From Pseudomonas azerbaijanoccidentalis (GTDB lineage: Bacteria > Pseudomonadota > Gammaproteobacteria > Pseudomonadales > Pseudomonadaceae): a stretch of DNA of 64,000 nucleotides. The notes beneath the pieces are model-generated. The model ran no database searches. It worked only from the letters and a program-made list of their open reading frames with translations, and was not told the DNA's origin. Location: contig NZ_JAHSTU010000003.1 of the NCBI RefSeq assembly GCF_019145495.1, forward strand, positions 682,001 to 746,000, given 5' to 3'. Below are positions 52,842 to 62,009 of the stretch, one piece after another; positions within the stretch are counted from its first letter, which is position 1; the number at the start of each line of letters is the position of its first letter. The translations under genes were made by a program, and so were the position numbers.

Positions 52842-53170
52842 CTCATGTTGCCTGAGCTGGACAGTGATTCCGGACTGTTAGGAATCTCCTCCAGGAGGAG
52901 CACCTTGCGGTCGATCAGCATATCGATAAGGGCATCGGACAGTGTTTTGTAATGGTGCATCTGACGATGTAAATCTATCGCTTCTCGACTACTCCAGCGT
53001 TCGAAGAACACGAACTGCCCCGGTTGATCGATGCTTCGATGCAGTGTGTACGCTAGGCAGCCAGCTTCGGCTCTCGATGGTTGGATGCAGGCGCGCAATA
53101 TCTGTTCGACCTGATCCTCTTTCCCTTCCCGCGCCAGCAGTACCGCAACTACTCGTATTTCATGGTTCAT
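52838..53170 (-). CDS. Antibiotic-biosynthesis-monooxygenase-like (quinol monooxygenase) protein
   Basis: A 110-residue ABM-fold protein. It has EIRVVAVLLAREGKEDQVEQ, RAEAGCLAYTLHRSIDQPGQ and FVFFERWSSREAIDLHRQM with the conserved His, like YgiN. Such dimeric proteins oxidise quinols without a cofactor. In this operon it could handle hydroxylated aromatic products of the molybdenum enzyme, which is inference. It lies between xdhC (28 bp) and moaA (4-bp overlap). Confidence 0.85.
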   Translation of the reverse strand: MNHEIRVVAVLLAREGKEDQVEQILRACIQPSRAEAGCLAYTLHRSIDQPGQFVFFERWSSREAIDLHRQMHHYKTLSDALIDMLIDRKVLLLEEIPNSPESLSSSGNMS

Positions 53171-53198
53171 GATGAATTATTCCTTGTTAGATGAATCG

Positions 53199-54398
53199 TC
53201 AACGATTTATGGCGAATGGCTGATGGACCTCTTCGCTAACTTCTCTTTTAACTAGGCTGCTGACGGCAAACGAATCTATGTCATGGATCTTTGTAGGCCT
53301 AAGCCGTAAATGTCCGCCTGATCTGCCACTTAGACTTGCCTGGATCTCCGCCAGTACAGCTATGGCTACGCTTTCCGGGGTATCTCCGCCCAGGTCCAAC
53401 CCAATGGGGTAGTGCAGAAGGTCGAGCGTTGACAGCGCTCCCCGGCGGCTAGTGATATCGGTGAGTAGGCGTTCGGTTCTGTCGCGGGGGCCCAACTGGC
53501 CAATGTAGCTTGGCTGGCACTGCAGTACGCCATCTAGCCAATGCGCATCCTGAATCAGACTGTGGGTCATAATGGCCACCGCGGCCTGTTCAACCAGTTC
53601 GCCATAGGCAAATGGACGGCTGATATCGCCCACCATTACGAGGTCGGCCTCGGGGAAACGCTCAGGGCGCGCGAAATGTGCCCGGCTATCGACCACTGAC
53701 ACATGCCAACCCAGCATTTTCGCCATGCGCACGAGAGGTTGAGCGTCATGACCTCCGCCAAAAATCACCAACCGGCGAGCAGGAGGCAGGTATTCCAGGA
53801 ATACCTCGATCTTTTCATGGCCATCGATGTAGTGGTGCAGAGAGGATTTCTTCTGCTGCAGAACCTTTTGCAAATCGGTGCCGATCTGACCGGCGAGAGC
53901 GTTGCGAGGTATATCGCCCGTGACCGTTTGCCCCGACATCAGTAACAAGCGTTCACCCGTCACGTGCAACCCCAGTGGATGACTGGCAATGACCGTCGCG
54001 AGTGCGGCGGGCTGCCGCGAATCGCGTACCTGCTTCAATGCGTCGGTCAGTAAGCAAGGAGCGCTGCAGGACATACGCTCGAACAGGACGTGTACCTTGC
54101 CATTACAGCCTAGGCCGAAACTTAGTGCCTCATCGCTATCATCATCTTCGATGGCTGTGCTGTAGCTGCGCACCACCGGCCCGGACTCCGTCAGCCACCA
54201 AGCTTTTTTTGCCACAGCCGCTTCCAGGCAGCCGCCACTGATGGTTCCTTCGGCGCGTCCAAAACACGAAACCAGCATACGAGCGCCCGTGCGCCGGTAA
54301 GCGGACCCTTCGACCTTGACGACGGTGGCCAGGACACAATCCTGGCCACCGTCTTGTGCTGTCTGCAATGCATCGAGCAGCGCGTCTATACTTGACAT
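53199..54398 (-). CDS. xdhC: XdhC-family molybdenum-cofactor insertion protein
   Basis: A 399-residue XdhC/CoxI protein. The N-terminal XdhC domain is shown by CVLATVVKVEGSAYRRTGAR and GTISGGCLEAAVAKKAW. The C-terminal Rossmann domain has LVIFGGGHDAQPLVRMAKML, ADLVMVGDISRPFAYGELV and PSYIGQLGPRDRTERLL. XdhC binds Moco, promotes its sulfuration and delivers it to xanthine-dehydrogenase-type enzymes. The start is ATG 54398 preceded by CTGGAGGTTGACC. It is the fourth gene of the operon. Confidence 0.93.
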   Translation of the reverse strand: MSSIDALLDALQTAQDGGQDCVLATVVKVEGSAYRRTGARMLVSCFGRAEGTISGGCLEAAVAKKAWWLTESGPVVRSYSTAIEDDDSDEALSFGLGCNGKVHVLFERMSCSAPCLLTDALKQVRDSRQPAALATVIASHPLGLHVTGERLLLMSGQTVTGDIPRNALAGQIGTDLQKVLQQKKSSLHHYIDGHEKIEVFLEYLPPARRLVIFGGGHDAQPLVRMAKMLGWHVSVVDSRAHFARPERFPEADLVMVGDISRPFAYGELVEQAAVAIMTHSLIQDAHWLDGVLQCQPSYIGQLGPRDRTERLLTDITSRRGALSTLDLLHYPIGLDLGGDTPESVAIAVLAEIQASLSGRSGGHLRLRPTKIHDIDSFAVSSLVKREVSEEVHQPFAINR

Positions 54399-54411
54399 GG
54401 TCAACCTCCAG

Positions 54412-55632
54412 TCAATGCAGGGACTCGGTGCGTCGCTTGGCGACCGCTTGTTCAGATACGTGCGCCTCATTGTTACCGAAGCGGCTGAGGATCAGGCGCG
54501 ACAATGCCGCAAGTTCCTGATCGTTATAGAGGGTGCCAAACGATGGCATCCGACGATCAACTGGTGTATCTCGTGAGCCGTGCCCACTGAGCAGCATACC
54601 CAACAGATTACTGGCTGCAGGATCATTGACGGTCTTCAGCCCGATCAGCGTGGCTGCCAGACTCTGGTTGCCGCTGCCGTCCCAACGGTGACAGCTGGCA
54701 CAGGCATCGGCGAACAGCTTGCGGCCCAGCGCGTTGTCATCTCCTTTCTCCGTCATCGTGGTCGGCGCCGGGCGTGCCACCCCTTCGCTGCGCGCCGGTG
54801 TGTTCTTCAGGTACACCGCAATCGCCTGCCGATCGGCATCTGTCATGTGGCGCAGACTGTGCTCAACCACTTCGGCCATCGGGCCGCCAGCTACGCCCCA
54901 ACCAGGCGCCATGCCTTCTTTCAAGTAGTCAGCCAGCACCTCGGTGGGCCAGGCACCGATGCCGTGCACCGGATCGGAACTGATGTTATAGGCATTCCAG
55001 CCCTGGATCAGATTGCCAGCCAGGGAACGGTCGCTGCTCACCGCTTGGAACAGGTTGCGCGGGGAGTGACATTCTCCACAGTGTCCAGGCCCCTCCACCA
55101 GATATTTGCCACGGTTCCACTCTGTGGAGCGCTGGTTGTCGACCTGAAATTGCTCATCGTCATGAAACAGCAGGTTCCAGAAGAACATTCCCCAGCGTTG
55201 GTTGAATGGGAAGCCGATGTCGTTTTCGCGCGCGGCTTGCTGTACCGGCTCCAGGCTGCCGAGGTAGGCCTTGATGGTTAGGATTTCATCGCGAGACATC
55301 TTGCTGTAAGACGTGTAAGGGAAAGCCGGGTAATAGTGTTTGCCGTCACGCCCGACACCTTTTTGCAGCGCGCTGACGAACTCGTCGTCAGTCCAGTTGC
55401 CGATGCCGGTTTCCTTGTCTGGTGTGATGTTCGGGGAAAATAGCGAGCCGAACGGCAACTTGAACTCGACACCACCGGCAAAAGCTTTGCCACCCGGTAC
55501 TGTGTGGCAAGCCACACAGTCGGCGGCGCGTGCCAGGTATTCGCCTTGACGGATCAGGTCCTCTTGCGCCTGCGCCGAGTGAGCAACGAGCGTGCCCGTA
55601 AAAAACGCCAGCAGGATGTTTGTTAGCTTCAT
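54412..55632 (-). CDS. Three-haem c-type cytochrome, electron acceptor subunit
   Basis: A 406-residue periplasmic cytochrome. The signal peptide is MKLTNILLAFFTGTLVAHSA followed by QA. Three CXXCH haem sites are present: CVACH, CGECH and CASCH, each with a later Met ligand region. This is the usual partner of membrane-linked alcohol/aldehyde dehydrogenases and of IorAB/NicAB-type hydroxylases. It would carry electrons from the molybdenum enzyme to the respiratory chain. It starts 10 bp after the large subunit gene. Confidence 0.93.
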   Translation of the reverse strand: MKLTNILLAFFTGTLVAHSAQAQEDLIRQGEYLARAADCVACHTVPGGKAFAGGVEFKLPFGSLFSPNITPDKETGIGNWTDDEFVSALQKGVGRDGKHYYPAFPYTSYSKMSRDEILTIKAYLGSLEPVQQAARENDIGFPFNQRWGMFFWNLLFHDDEQFQVDNQRSTEWNRGKYLVEGPGHCGECHSPRNLFQAVSSDRSLAGNLIQGWNAYNISSDPVHGIGAWPTEVLADYLKEGMAPGWGVAGGPMAEVVEHSLRHMTDADRQAIAVYLKNTPARSEGVARPAPTTMTEKGDDNALGRKLFADACASCHRWDGSGNQSLAATLIGLKTVNDPAASNLLGMLLSGHGSRDTPVDRRMPSFGTLYNDQELAALSRLILSRFGNNEAHVSEQAVAKRRTESLH

Positions 55633-55642
55633 AAAGGTTTCC

Positions 55643-57835
55643 TTAAACCGGGTAATAGCCCATGCGACTCAGCGGCAGCCGACGGATGCGTTTTCCGCTG
55701 GCTGCGAAAAGTGCGTTGACCAAGGCCGGGCCGATCAGGGCGGTGCCGGCTTCACCTATTCCGCCCGGTGTTTCCAAGCTGCTGATCAAGTGCACCTCCA
55801 CTGGGGGCGCTTCACTGATACGCAACTGCCGGTAGCTATGGAAATTGGTTTGCTGCACCTGGCCGTTCTTGATCAGGATCTCGTTGAACAGTGAGGCGGA
55901 CAGGCCGAACAACGTCCCGCCTTCGATCTGGGCAGTGACCGAAGTCGGGTTTATGACGAGGCCGCAGTCCACGGCGCTGACTAACCGCTTGATGCGAAAC
56001 GCCGTCTCGCCCTGCATCTCCAATTCCACCATCGTTGCCACGTAGCTGCCGAACACCGCGCTAACCGCGATGCCTCGCCCTTGCCCGGCGGGTAAGGGTT
56101 GACCCCAGCCTGTTTTCTCGGCGAGCAGGCGTAACACTGCCTGCGCGCGAGGCTGGCGCTCCATCAGGCTCAACCGGTAGGTCACCGGATCAGCCTTGGC
56201 GTTATGTGCAAGCTCGTCGATAAAGCATTCAAGTGCATAGGTACTGCGTAGCGGGCCGACCCCTCGCCACCAGGAAACAGGCACCACTCCTGGCTCCTCG
56301 CGGATATAGCGTACTTGCAAGTTCGGCAGGTGGTAGATGGGCTCCACCGCTACCTCTACGGCATCGGCATCAACACCACTGGACGGTAGGCTACCGATGT
56401 AACGCGCGAGCACCGAGGCCCCTGCAATACGGTGCTCCCAGCCGATTGGCCGGCCTTGCTGGTCGAGCGCAGCGTTGAGCCGGTCGGCATACAGAGGTCG
56501 GTAGAGGTCGTGGGTCATATCCTCTTCACGACTCCAGATCAGTTTGATCGGGTAATCGACCTGCCGAGCGATGGCAACCGCCTGGGTGATGAAGTCGAAA
56601 TCCAGCCGCCGGCCGAATGCGCCGCCAATCAACTGGTTATGTACTTGGATCTTGTTCTCGGGCAGTCCGGTGATCCTCGCTGCGGTTTGCTGGGCGAAGA
56701 CGGGTACCTGCGTTCCAACCCACAAGTCGCAGCCGTCTGGACGCACGTGGGCCACGCAACTGATGGGTTCAAGTGGCGAATGAGACAACATCGCCTGCTC
56801 GTAGACGGCCTCGAACTGACTGGCCGATTGTTGCCGGGCCTGCTCGATATCGCCCTCGCGTTTTGCAATGACGCCAGACCGGCTGCTGGCCTCGATCAAG
56901 GCTTCATCAAGTTGCGCCGAATCGATGCTGACGTTCGCTCCCAAATCCCACTCGATGCGCAGCGCTTTGAGCGCTTGCTGGCAAGCCCAGAAATTGCTGG
57001 CGGTGACCGCGACCGCGTTTTCTAGGCGAACGATATCCCGCACACCGAGTATCTTGCGAGCCTGCTGGTCGTCGACGGAGCGCAGCCGGCCACCGTACAC
57101 CGGGCAGGTTACGGTGGAGGCAACCAACATGCCGGGGATCTGGAGGTCTATGGTGAAGCGGGCCTTGCCGTTGACCTTTGACGGCGTATCAAGACGCCGC
57201 GCCGGGGTTCCCAAAAGCTTGAACTGCTCCGGCGTCTTCAGAGGTACTTCAGTGGGCAGCGGCAGCGTTGCAGCCACTCCGACCAGTTCGCCGTAGCTCG
57301 CGTTTTGGCCATTGGGACCAAGCACCCGGCCATTTTCGGCACGGCACAAGCTTGGAGCCACGCGCCAGCGCAGTGCGGCCGCTTGCACGAGCAGGATGCG
57401 TGCAGTGGCGCCCGCACGGCGCAACGGCTCCCAAGTATAACGTGTCGATGTGGATCCGCCGGTCGCCTGAAACTGCATCAGCGTGTCGGCATACAGCGCA
57501 GTGTTCGGTGGCGCTTCCTGAATGGTTACGTGCTCAAGGCCTACCTCAAGCTCCTCGGCTACCATCATGGCGATGCCAGTCTGCATACCCTGGCCCATTT
57601 CGATTTTCGGAGATATCACGGTGACACGGCTATCGTGGCCAACACGCACAAATGCACCAAAACCATCAATGGACTGATCGCCCAACCGGCCTGCAGTGGC
57701 GGCTTCGGCGGCCACGCTTTTAGACACTAGGGGTGGTAACCAACTACTGAGGATCAGGCCGGTGAGGGCGGTGCTCCCACCCTGCAGGAGGCGGCGACGG
57801 GAGATATCAAGTGTGGATTCTTTCTGCATTGGCAT
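55643..57835 (-). CDS. Molybdopterin-binding large subunit of an IorB/NicB-like hydroxylase
   Basis: A 730-residue subunit of a xanthine-oxidase-family hydroxylase. The N-terminus has a twin-arginine signal (SRRRLLQGG), so it is exported folded. The cofactor segments include SPKIEMGQGMQTGIAMMVAE, RLDTPSKVNGKARFTIDLQI and GGAFGRRLDFD. The active-site Glu is in GGIGEAGTAL near the C-terminus. Family members hydroxylate N-heterocycles or oxidise aldehydes using water. I chose ATG 57835 after GGGAGGAG. It lies 20 bp after the iron-sulfur subunit gene. Confidence 0.93.
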   Translation of the reverse strand: MPMQKESTLDISRRRLLQGGSTALTGLILSSWLPPLVSKSVAAEAATAGRLGDQSIDGFGAFVRVGHDSRVTVISPKIEMGQGMQTGIAMMVAEELEVGLEHVTIQEAPPNTALYADTLMQFQATGGSTSTRYTWEPLRRAGATARILLVQAAALRWRVAPSLCRAENGRVLGPNGQNASYGELVGVAATLPLPTEVPLKTPEQFKLLGTPARRLDTPSKVNGKARFTIDLQIPGMLVASTVTCPVYGGRLRSVDDQQARKILGVRDIVRLENAVAVTASNFWACQQALKALRIEWDLGANVSIDSAQLDEALIEASSRSGVIAKREGDIEQARQQSASQFEAVYEQAMLSHSPLEPISCVAHVRPDGCDLWVGTQVPVFAQQTAARITGLPENKIQVHNQLIGGAFGRRLDFDFITQAVAIARQVDYPIKLIWSREEDMTHDLYRPLYADRLNAALDQQGRPIGWEHRIAGASVLARYIGSLPSSGVDADAVEVAVEPIYHLPNLQVRYIREEPGVVPVSWWRGVGPLRSTYALECFIDELAHNAKADPVTYRLSLMERQPRAQAVLRLLAEKTGWGQPLPAGQGRGIAVSAVFGSYVATMVELEMQGETAFRIKRLVSAVDCGLVINPTSVTAQIEGGTLFGLSASLFNEILIKNGQVQQTNFHSYRQLRISEAPPVEVHLISSLETPGGIGEAGTALIGPALVNALFAASGKRIRRLPLSRMGYYPV

Positions 57836-57855
57836 TTCGAGTTCTCCTCCCTGTT

Positions 57856-58308
57856 TCAGCTGCGAGCAACGCTTTTGATGGCAGTGCGGATTCGGGTGTA
57901 AGTGGCGCACCGGCAAAGGTTGCCTGCCATTGCAGTATCGATGGCCTGGTCATCCGGCATTGGGTTGTTCTGCAGCAAGGCGGTAGCTGCCATTATTTGC
58001 CCGGACTGGCAGTAGCCGCATTGCACGACTTCGTGCTCCAGCCAGGCTCGTTGCACAGCTTGACCCACTGCGGTCTCATCAATGGCTTCGATAGTGGTGA
58101 TCTGGCGGCCAGCCACCGCGGCGACCGGGATCACGCATGAGCGAATGGGCTGCCCATCGAGATGTACAGTGCAGACGCCGCATTGTGCGATCCCACAACC
58201 ATACTTAGTCCCGGTCATGTCCAGAACATCGCGTAGTACCCAGAGCAGCGGCATATCCTCAGGTACGTCGACTTGCCTCGACTGTCCATTGATCATCAGC
58301 GTTTGCAT
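57856..58308 (-). CDS. 2Fe-2S small subunit of an IorA/NicA-like hydroxylase
   Basis: A 150-residue subunit with two iron-sulfur clusters. The plant-ferredoxin-type cluster is in GTKYGCGIAQCGVCTVHLDG, and the second is in VQCGYCQSGQIM with NLCRCATYTRIR. It is cytoplasmic-type in sequence and would be co-exported with the Tat-tagged large subunit. It passes electrons from the Mo site to the cytochrome. It is the first gene of the six-gene operon, whose promoter must lie in the 106 bp before 58415. Confidence 0.94.
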   Translation of the reverse strand: MQTLMINGQSRQVDVPEDMPLLWVLRDVLDMTGTKYGCGIAQCGVCTVHLDGQPIRSCVIPVAAVAGRQITTIEAIDETAVGQAVQRAWLEHEVVQCGYCQSGQIMAATALLQNNPMPDDQAIDTAMAGNLCRCATYTRIRTAIKSVARS

Positions 58309-58414
58309 GTCCTTTCCTCAGGCTAAAAGTGTTGACGCCGAAAACGCTCAATGTCTGTCGCGTCACGACTGAATCGGCATTTAGGATTCATGTGAAACAT
58401 CAAGGAGATCACCG

Positions 58415-58645
58415 CTAAGGGCGCTCCAATCGGGAAAGCAGCCACCTGATGAGCGGAAAAGACACGAGCTGGGTCACGGGAACCAGTACCGCGACCTCCA
58501 CCAGCACCATGAGTGGAAAACTTAAGTGATGGGTGACAGGGCCCAGTAAAGTCAGAACCAGCAAAAGCGTCGGATAAAGGCCGAGATATCCGACCAGAAT
58601 TCGCCTGGCCGCTGAATCCTGCGGTGGCGGATTGTGTTGTTTCAT
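58415..58645 (-). CDS. Small two-helix membrane protein
   Basis: A 76-residue protein. ATG 58645 follows TGAGGAGAACAC, a strong ribosome site. Two hydrophobic segments (about residues 17-38 and 44-66) flank a short GPVTHHLS loop. The pattern resembles the hydrophobic tail of membrane-linked ABM-domain proteins, but I cannot assign a function. It precedes the molybdenum hydroxylase operon on the same strand by 106 bp and may share its transcript. Confidence 0.72.
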   Translation of the reverse strand: MKQHNPPPQDSAARRILVGYLGLYPTLLLVLTLLGPVTHHLSFPLMVLVEVAVLVPVTQLVSFPLIRWLLSRLERP

Positions 58646-58830
58646 AGTGTTCTCCTCAGATGCTCGGGCGCTTGCCTGTTCTCGAGGCAAACCAAATTTG
58701 GTTTTGCTACGCACAAAAGAGATCGGCACGATTGCGAGGCAATAACGCAGGCATGTTGAGTAACATGTGCAAGATTGAAATTGCTTAAGCGGTTCGCATC
58801 AGCTCAAGTGCCGAAACTGGCTGAGTTGTC

Positions 58831-60027
58831 TTACTTACCTATCGACAGACGCCACAGGTCAAAACGTTCAGTACCAGGCTTGACTGAACCCGCTAGGTGG
58901 TCGTTCAGTGCGCTTGATGTAAAAAGCAGATCGCCGTTAGGCATAAAGGATGGCGTATCCGGCCAATGCACTTTGTCATCCGAAGCAATCAATGCCATCG
59001 CCTTGGTTCGGGGGTCGTACTTGACGATGCCATTTCGCGTGACGTCGGTGATGTAGAGATTGCCTTTGGCGTCAGTGACGATTCCATCCGTGTTACCTCC
59101 TACTGCGCCCAGGTCTACAATTGCCTCTGCGATCTGTGTGGTGGTGGAATCGGATTTTCTCAGGATTGCTGTAGGAATCGAGCGGGCACGGGTGCCTGTT
59201 GTAGCTGTCCAGTAAAGGGTATCGGCGTCCGGGGACAGCGCCACTCCGTTAACGCCGATCATCAGTGGTTTGCCAGGCCACACCTCTGCGCCATGAGATA
59301 TGACGCTCACGCCGGGCTCCACATCCAACGCAGGGTGCCTATCCAATACACGCCGTGAATTACCCGAGGAGAAATCCACGATAATAAGACCTACGCTGTT
59401 TTTCGGCGCACTGCGTGAGCCGCTATCTGATATATACGCCACACGGCGCCGCTCATCGACCACGATATCATTCAGAAGGCTCCCGGAGCGGTCGGCTACC
59501 TGGTCAAGTTCAATGCGTTTCACCGTGCGTCCTGACTTCAGGTCGAGTACTAGCACCTTCTGAGAATTCGCTGGCGCTTCGAACTCACCTGCGACAAATC
59601 CCATGTCCAGAGCCCAAAGCCAACCGTTGCGATTATCCACGTAAAACCCAAGCACATTTCGCAGGCTATCCGACGCTGAGCCCGCGACTGCATTAGCTTG
59701 CGCTGACGGGAATGCTGTCAGGCGTGCGGGGCCGGTTTGCACGCTGGTGTCCAGCGTGCTCAGTGTCGCTGTGAGAGCCGCTGAGGCCAAGCGGGGAGTG
59801 CTCACGTAGGCCGTACCTTGGTTGTCGAAATGCAACCCGGCAATGGGTGCATTTACCGAGTCGACGAAGGGTACTGCAGTAACCTCTTTAAGTGAGGGTT
59901 CCCAACTCACACCTGCGTAACTACGCCAGCGCTCCAGTCGAATGCCTTCGGCCGCACTTGCGGTTTGGAGGAAAGTGATAGCAGTTGTGAGCGTGAGAAT
60001 GGTTAAGGAAAATGGAAGATGGGACAT
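58831..60027 (-). CDS. Exported major royal jelly/yellow-like (L-dopachrome tautomerase-related) protein
   Basis: A 398-residue protein. The signal peptide is MSHLPFSLTILTLTTAITFL followed by QTASA. The six-bladed propeller of the yellow/MRJP family is shown by NRNGWLWALDMGFVAGEFEA, NDIVVDERRRVAYISDSGSR, GVNGVALSPDADTLYWTATT and GNLYITDVTRNGIVKYDPRT. Bacterial members are periplasmic and mostly uncharacterised. I prefer ATG 60027 because it gives a proper signal peptide; the site upstream is weak. It stands alone between the small membrane gene and an SDR. Confidence 0.85.
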   Translation of the reverse strand: MSHLPFSLTILTLTTAITFLQTASAAEGIRLERWRSYAGVSWEPSLKEVTAVPFVDSVNAPIAGLHFDNQGTAYVSTPRLASAALTATLSTLDTSVQTGPARLTAFPSAQANAVAGSASDSLRNVLGFYVDNRNGWLWALDMGFVAGEFEAPANSQKVLVLDLKSGRTVKRIELDQVADRSGSLLNDIVVDERRRVAYISDSGSRSAPKNSVGLIIVDFSSGNSRRVLDRHPALDVEPGVSVISHGAEVWPGKPLMIGVNGVALSPDADTLYWTATTGTRARSIPTAILRKSDSTTTQIAEAIVDLGAVGGNTDGIVTDAKGNLYITDVTRNGIVKYDPRTKAMALIASDDKVHWPDTPSFMPNGDLLFTSSALNDHLAGSVKPGTERFDLWRLSIGK

Positions 60028-60185
60028 GATGATGAACCGTTGTTTTTTTTGAGTAGCATTAGTTAACTCAATGCACATGAAGTAGCCTGGATGCGTTTTG
60101 GCTATCCGCTACCGTACAAGCCAGCACAGCCAGGTTTGTCTTGCACAAAGTCAACGAAACCGAGATTGGACATCAAGGTGTCGAC

Positions 60186-60980
60186 TCAGAGAATTGAACG
60201 AAAAGTGCCGCCCTCAACACGCACGGCGGCACCATTTGATGCGGCACCAAGCGGGCTGACCAGAAGGGCAACCATTGCCGCAACTTCATCGGCCTCGATC
60301 ATCCGGGCGATCAGCGAGCTGGGTCGATACGTGTTGAAAAAGTGCGATTCGATCTCGGCATCACTCATCCCTGGCCTCGGAGCAGTCTGCCTTAGGTAAC
60401 TCACGATGCCTTCCGAGCGGGTGGCCGCCGGCAGCACGCTGTTGACGGTAACACCGGTACCCTTGGTTAGTTCGGCCATTCCCCGGGAAAGGGCAAGCTG
60501 CGCTGATTTGCTCACGCCGTAATGCACCATGTCCGGCGGGGTGAATGCACCGACTTCGCTTGACATGAAAATCACGCGACCCCAATTCTTCGCGAGCATT
60601 CGTGAAAAGTAATGGCGCGACAGACGAACTCCAGACATCAGGTTGACGTCGATCATTTGATGCCAGTCTTCATCTGTGATATCGGCGAACGGCTTGGCCT
60701 CGTAAAAACCGAGGTTGTTCACGAGAATGTCTGTGTCCGGCTGTGCTTCGATAAGTCTGGCAACACCTTGGGTTTCGCTCACATCGGCAACGATCGTCTT
60801 GACGTTGCTTCCGGGGGCTACAGCCGCGATCTGCGCTGCGGCATCGTCAAGCTTGTCTTTACTTCTACCGGTGATCGTGACTGCCGCGCCTTCGCTGGCC
60901 AACGTTTTAGCGATGGCCAGACCAATGCCGGCCGTCGCACCCGTAATGATGGCTGTTTTGTCGGTGAGTTGCAGATTCAT
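60186..60980 (-). CDS. Short-chain dehydrogenase/reductase (3-oxoacyl-ACP reductase-like)
   Basis: A 264-residue classical SDR. It has the cofactor motif ITGATAGIGLAIAKTL, VNNLGFYEAKPF, the catalytic Ser in FMSSEVGAF and Tyr/Lys in VHYGVSKSAQLAL, and the ending NGAAVRVEGGTFRSIL. An Arg in GRSKDKLDD suggests NADP preference. The start is ATG 60980, with CTGGAGATGG upstream; the codons before it belong to that site. Substrate unknown. It appears monocistronic. Confidence 0.92.
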   Translation of the reverse strand: MNLQLTDKTAIITGATAGIGLAIAKTLASEGAAVTITGRSKDKLDDAAAQIAAVAPGSNVKTIVADVSETQGVARLIEAQPDTDILVNNLGFYEAKPFADITDEDWHQMIDVNLMSGVRLSRHYFSRMLAKNWGRVIFMSSEVGAFTPPDMVHYGVSKSAQLALSRGMAELTKGTGVTVNSVLPAATRSEGIVSYLRQTAPRPGMSDAEIESHFFNTYRPSSLIARMIEADEVAAMVALLVSPLGAASNGAAVRVEGGTFRSIL

Positions 60981-61041
60981 GGTTTCCATCTCCAGCAGTT
61001 GGCATAGCAGTGAACTTGTTTCAACGTATACCTAGATTCAA

Positions 61042-61567
61042 TTAAGGTGCTTCAGTAATTAGCCTGCTGCTCCGAGTCCAGAGGCCGGCCGAGTCATATA
61101 CTGTAACCAGCTCGCGGTCTGTCACTATGTGCGCTGCAAGTGGTACCTGATTGGTGCTATGGGCGTCACCATCGCATTGCTGCGCGATTACACCGTCGAG
61201 CATTCATTTGACATAGTCCGACAGCACAGCTAGAACTTTGTAAGTCTTAGCACTGAAACCCACTACGCTGATGGCGATATCGTGTCCTGGCCACCACAAA
61301 GAAAATAGCGCCGTAATTCGAAGCTTCGACATCGGCGAACCGTCTGGTCTGACGAAGTGTTTGATGGAAGGATTTGTCATTCCAATAGCGGGCGTTGACT
61401 TGATCCTCTAAATTCAGGTCATCGATCGGCGTCTCGCCGCCCTCAAAGGAGGCGAGCTCGGTTGAGATGCTGGCAGCCGCGAATTCAGCCAGTGACTCTG
61501 TCCGCTCTCCGTAGAAGCAACCGGTGGTCGAGCCTTCGGTTGAGTGACTGATTAGCACCATCAGCAC
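61042..61567 (-). pseudogene. DJ-1/PfpI-family protein, decayed
   Basis: Minus strand. The N-terminal frame MLMVLISHSTEGSTTGCFYG runs to ADVEASNYGAIFFV, a recognisable start of a type 1 glutamine amidotransferase-like protein. The frame then shifts, and the C-terminal part reads YKVLAVLSDYVK, stop, MLDGVIAQQCDGD and AAHIVTDRELVTVYDSAG. The central region with the nucleophile Cys is missing. Three lesions (internal deletion, frameshift, stop) make this a dead relative of the DJ-1 family. Confidence 0.72.
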
Positions 61568-62009
61568 AAATTTTCCGGAGAGTATGGAAGATATTACCGA
61601 CTCTTGGAGAGAAGGTAGTTGGTAGGCGTCACTACCTGCTACGTGAACTCTAACGATACCTTTGTCGAGGATAAACTTCCTATGGGGAACAATACTTGTT
61701 CTTTTGAGGGTAAGGTTGATGTTTGACTTCTCCTATAGCGTGAGGCTGAGAAGGCTGGCAACTCGTGTTACCGCCAAGGAGTGAGCCTAGGTCATTTTTT
61801 CAAATCCCTTGTTACGCTTTTAAGCCGGAAGAGATGGGCTTTTACATGAGAGCCCAATGCAGACGCAGCGCGCTCATTGGAGAGTTATTCGCGAAAATGG
61901 GTGCAGAAAAACAAAATCTATCTAATTGTTAGAATTATATTTTAACAATCAACAAAGCTTTGTATGACTGAGGGATTACAGCCAATGGGGGTAGATAACC
62001 ACTTGAAAA
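61568..62009. other. Intergenic region, no gene seen
   Basis: About 440 bp, AT-rich towards 61930, between the DJ-1 remnant and the transposase remnant. I saw no complete inverted repeat of an insertion sequence at the left edge. Confidence 0.45.
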
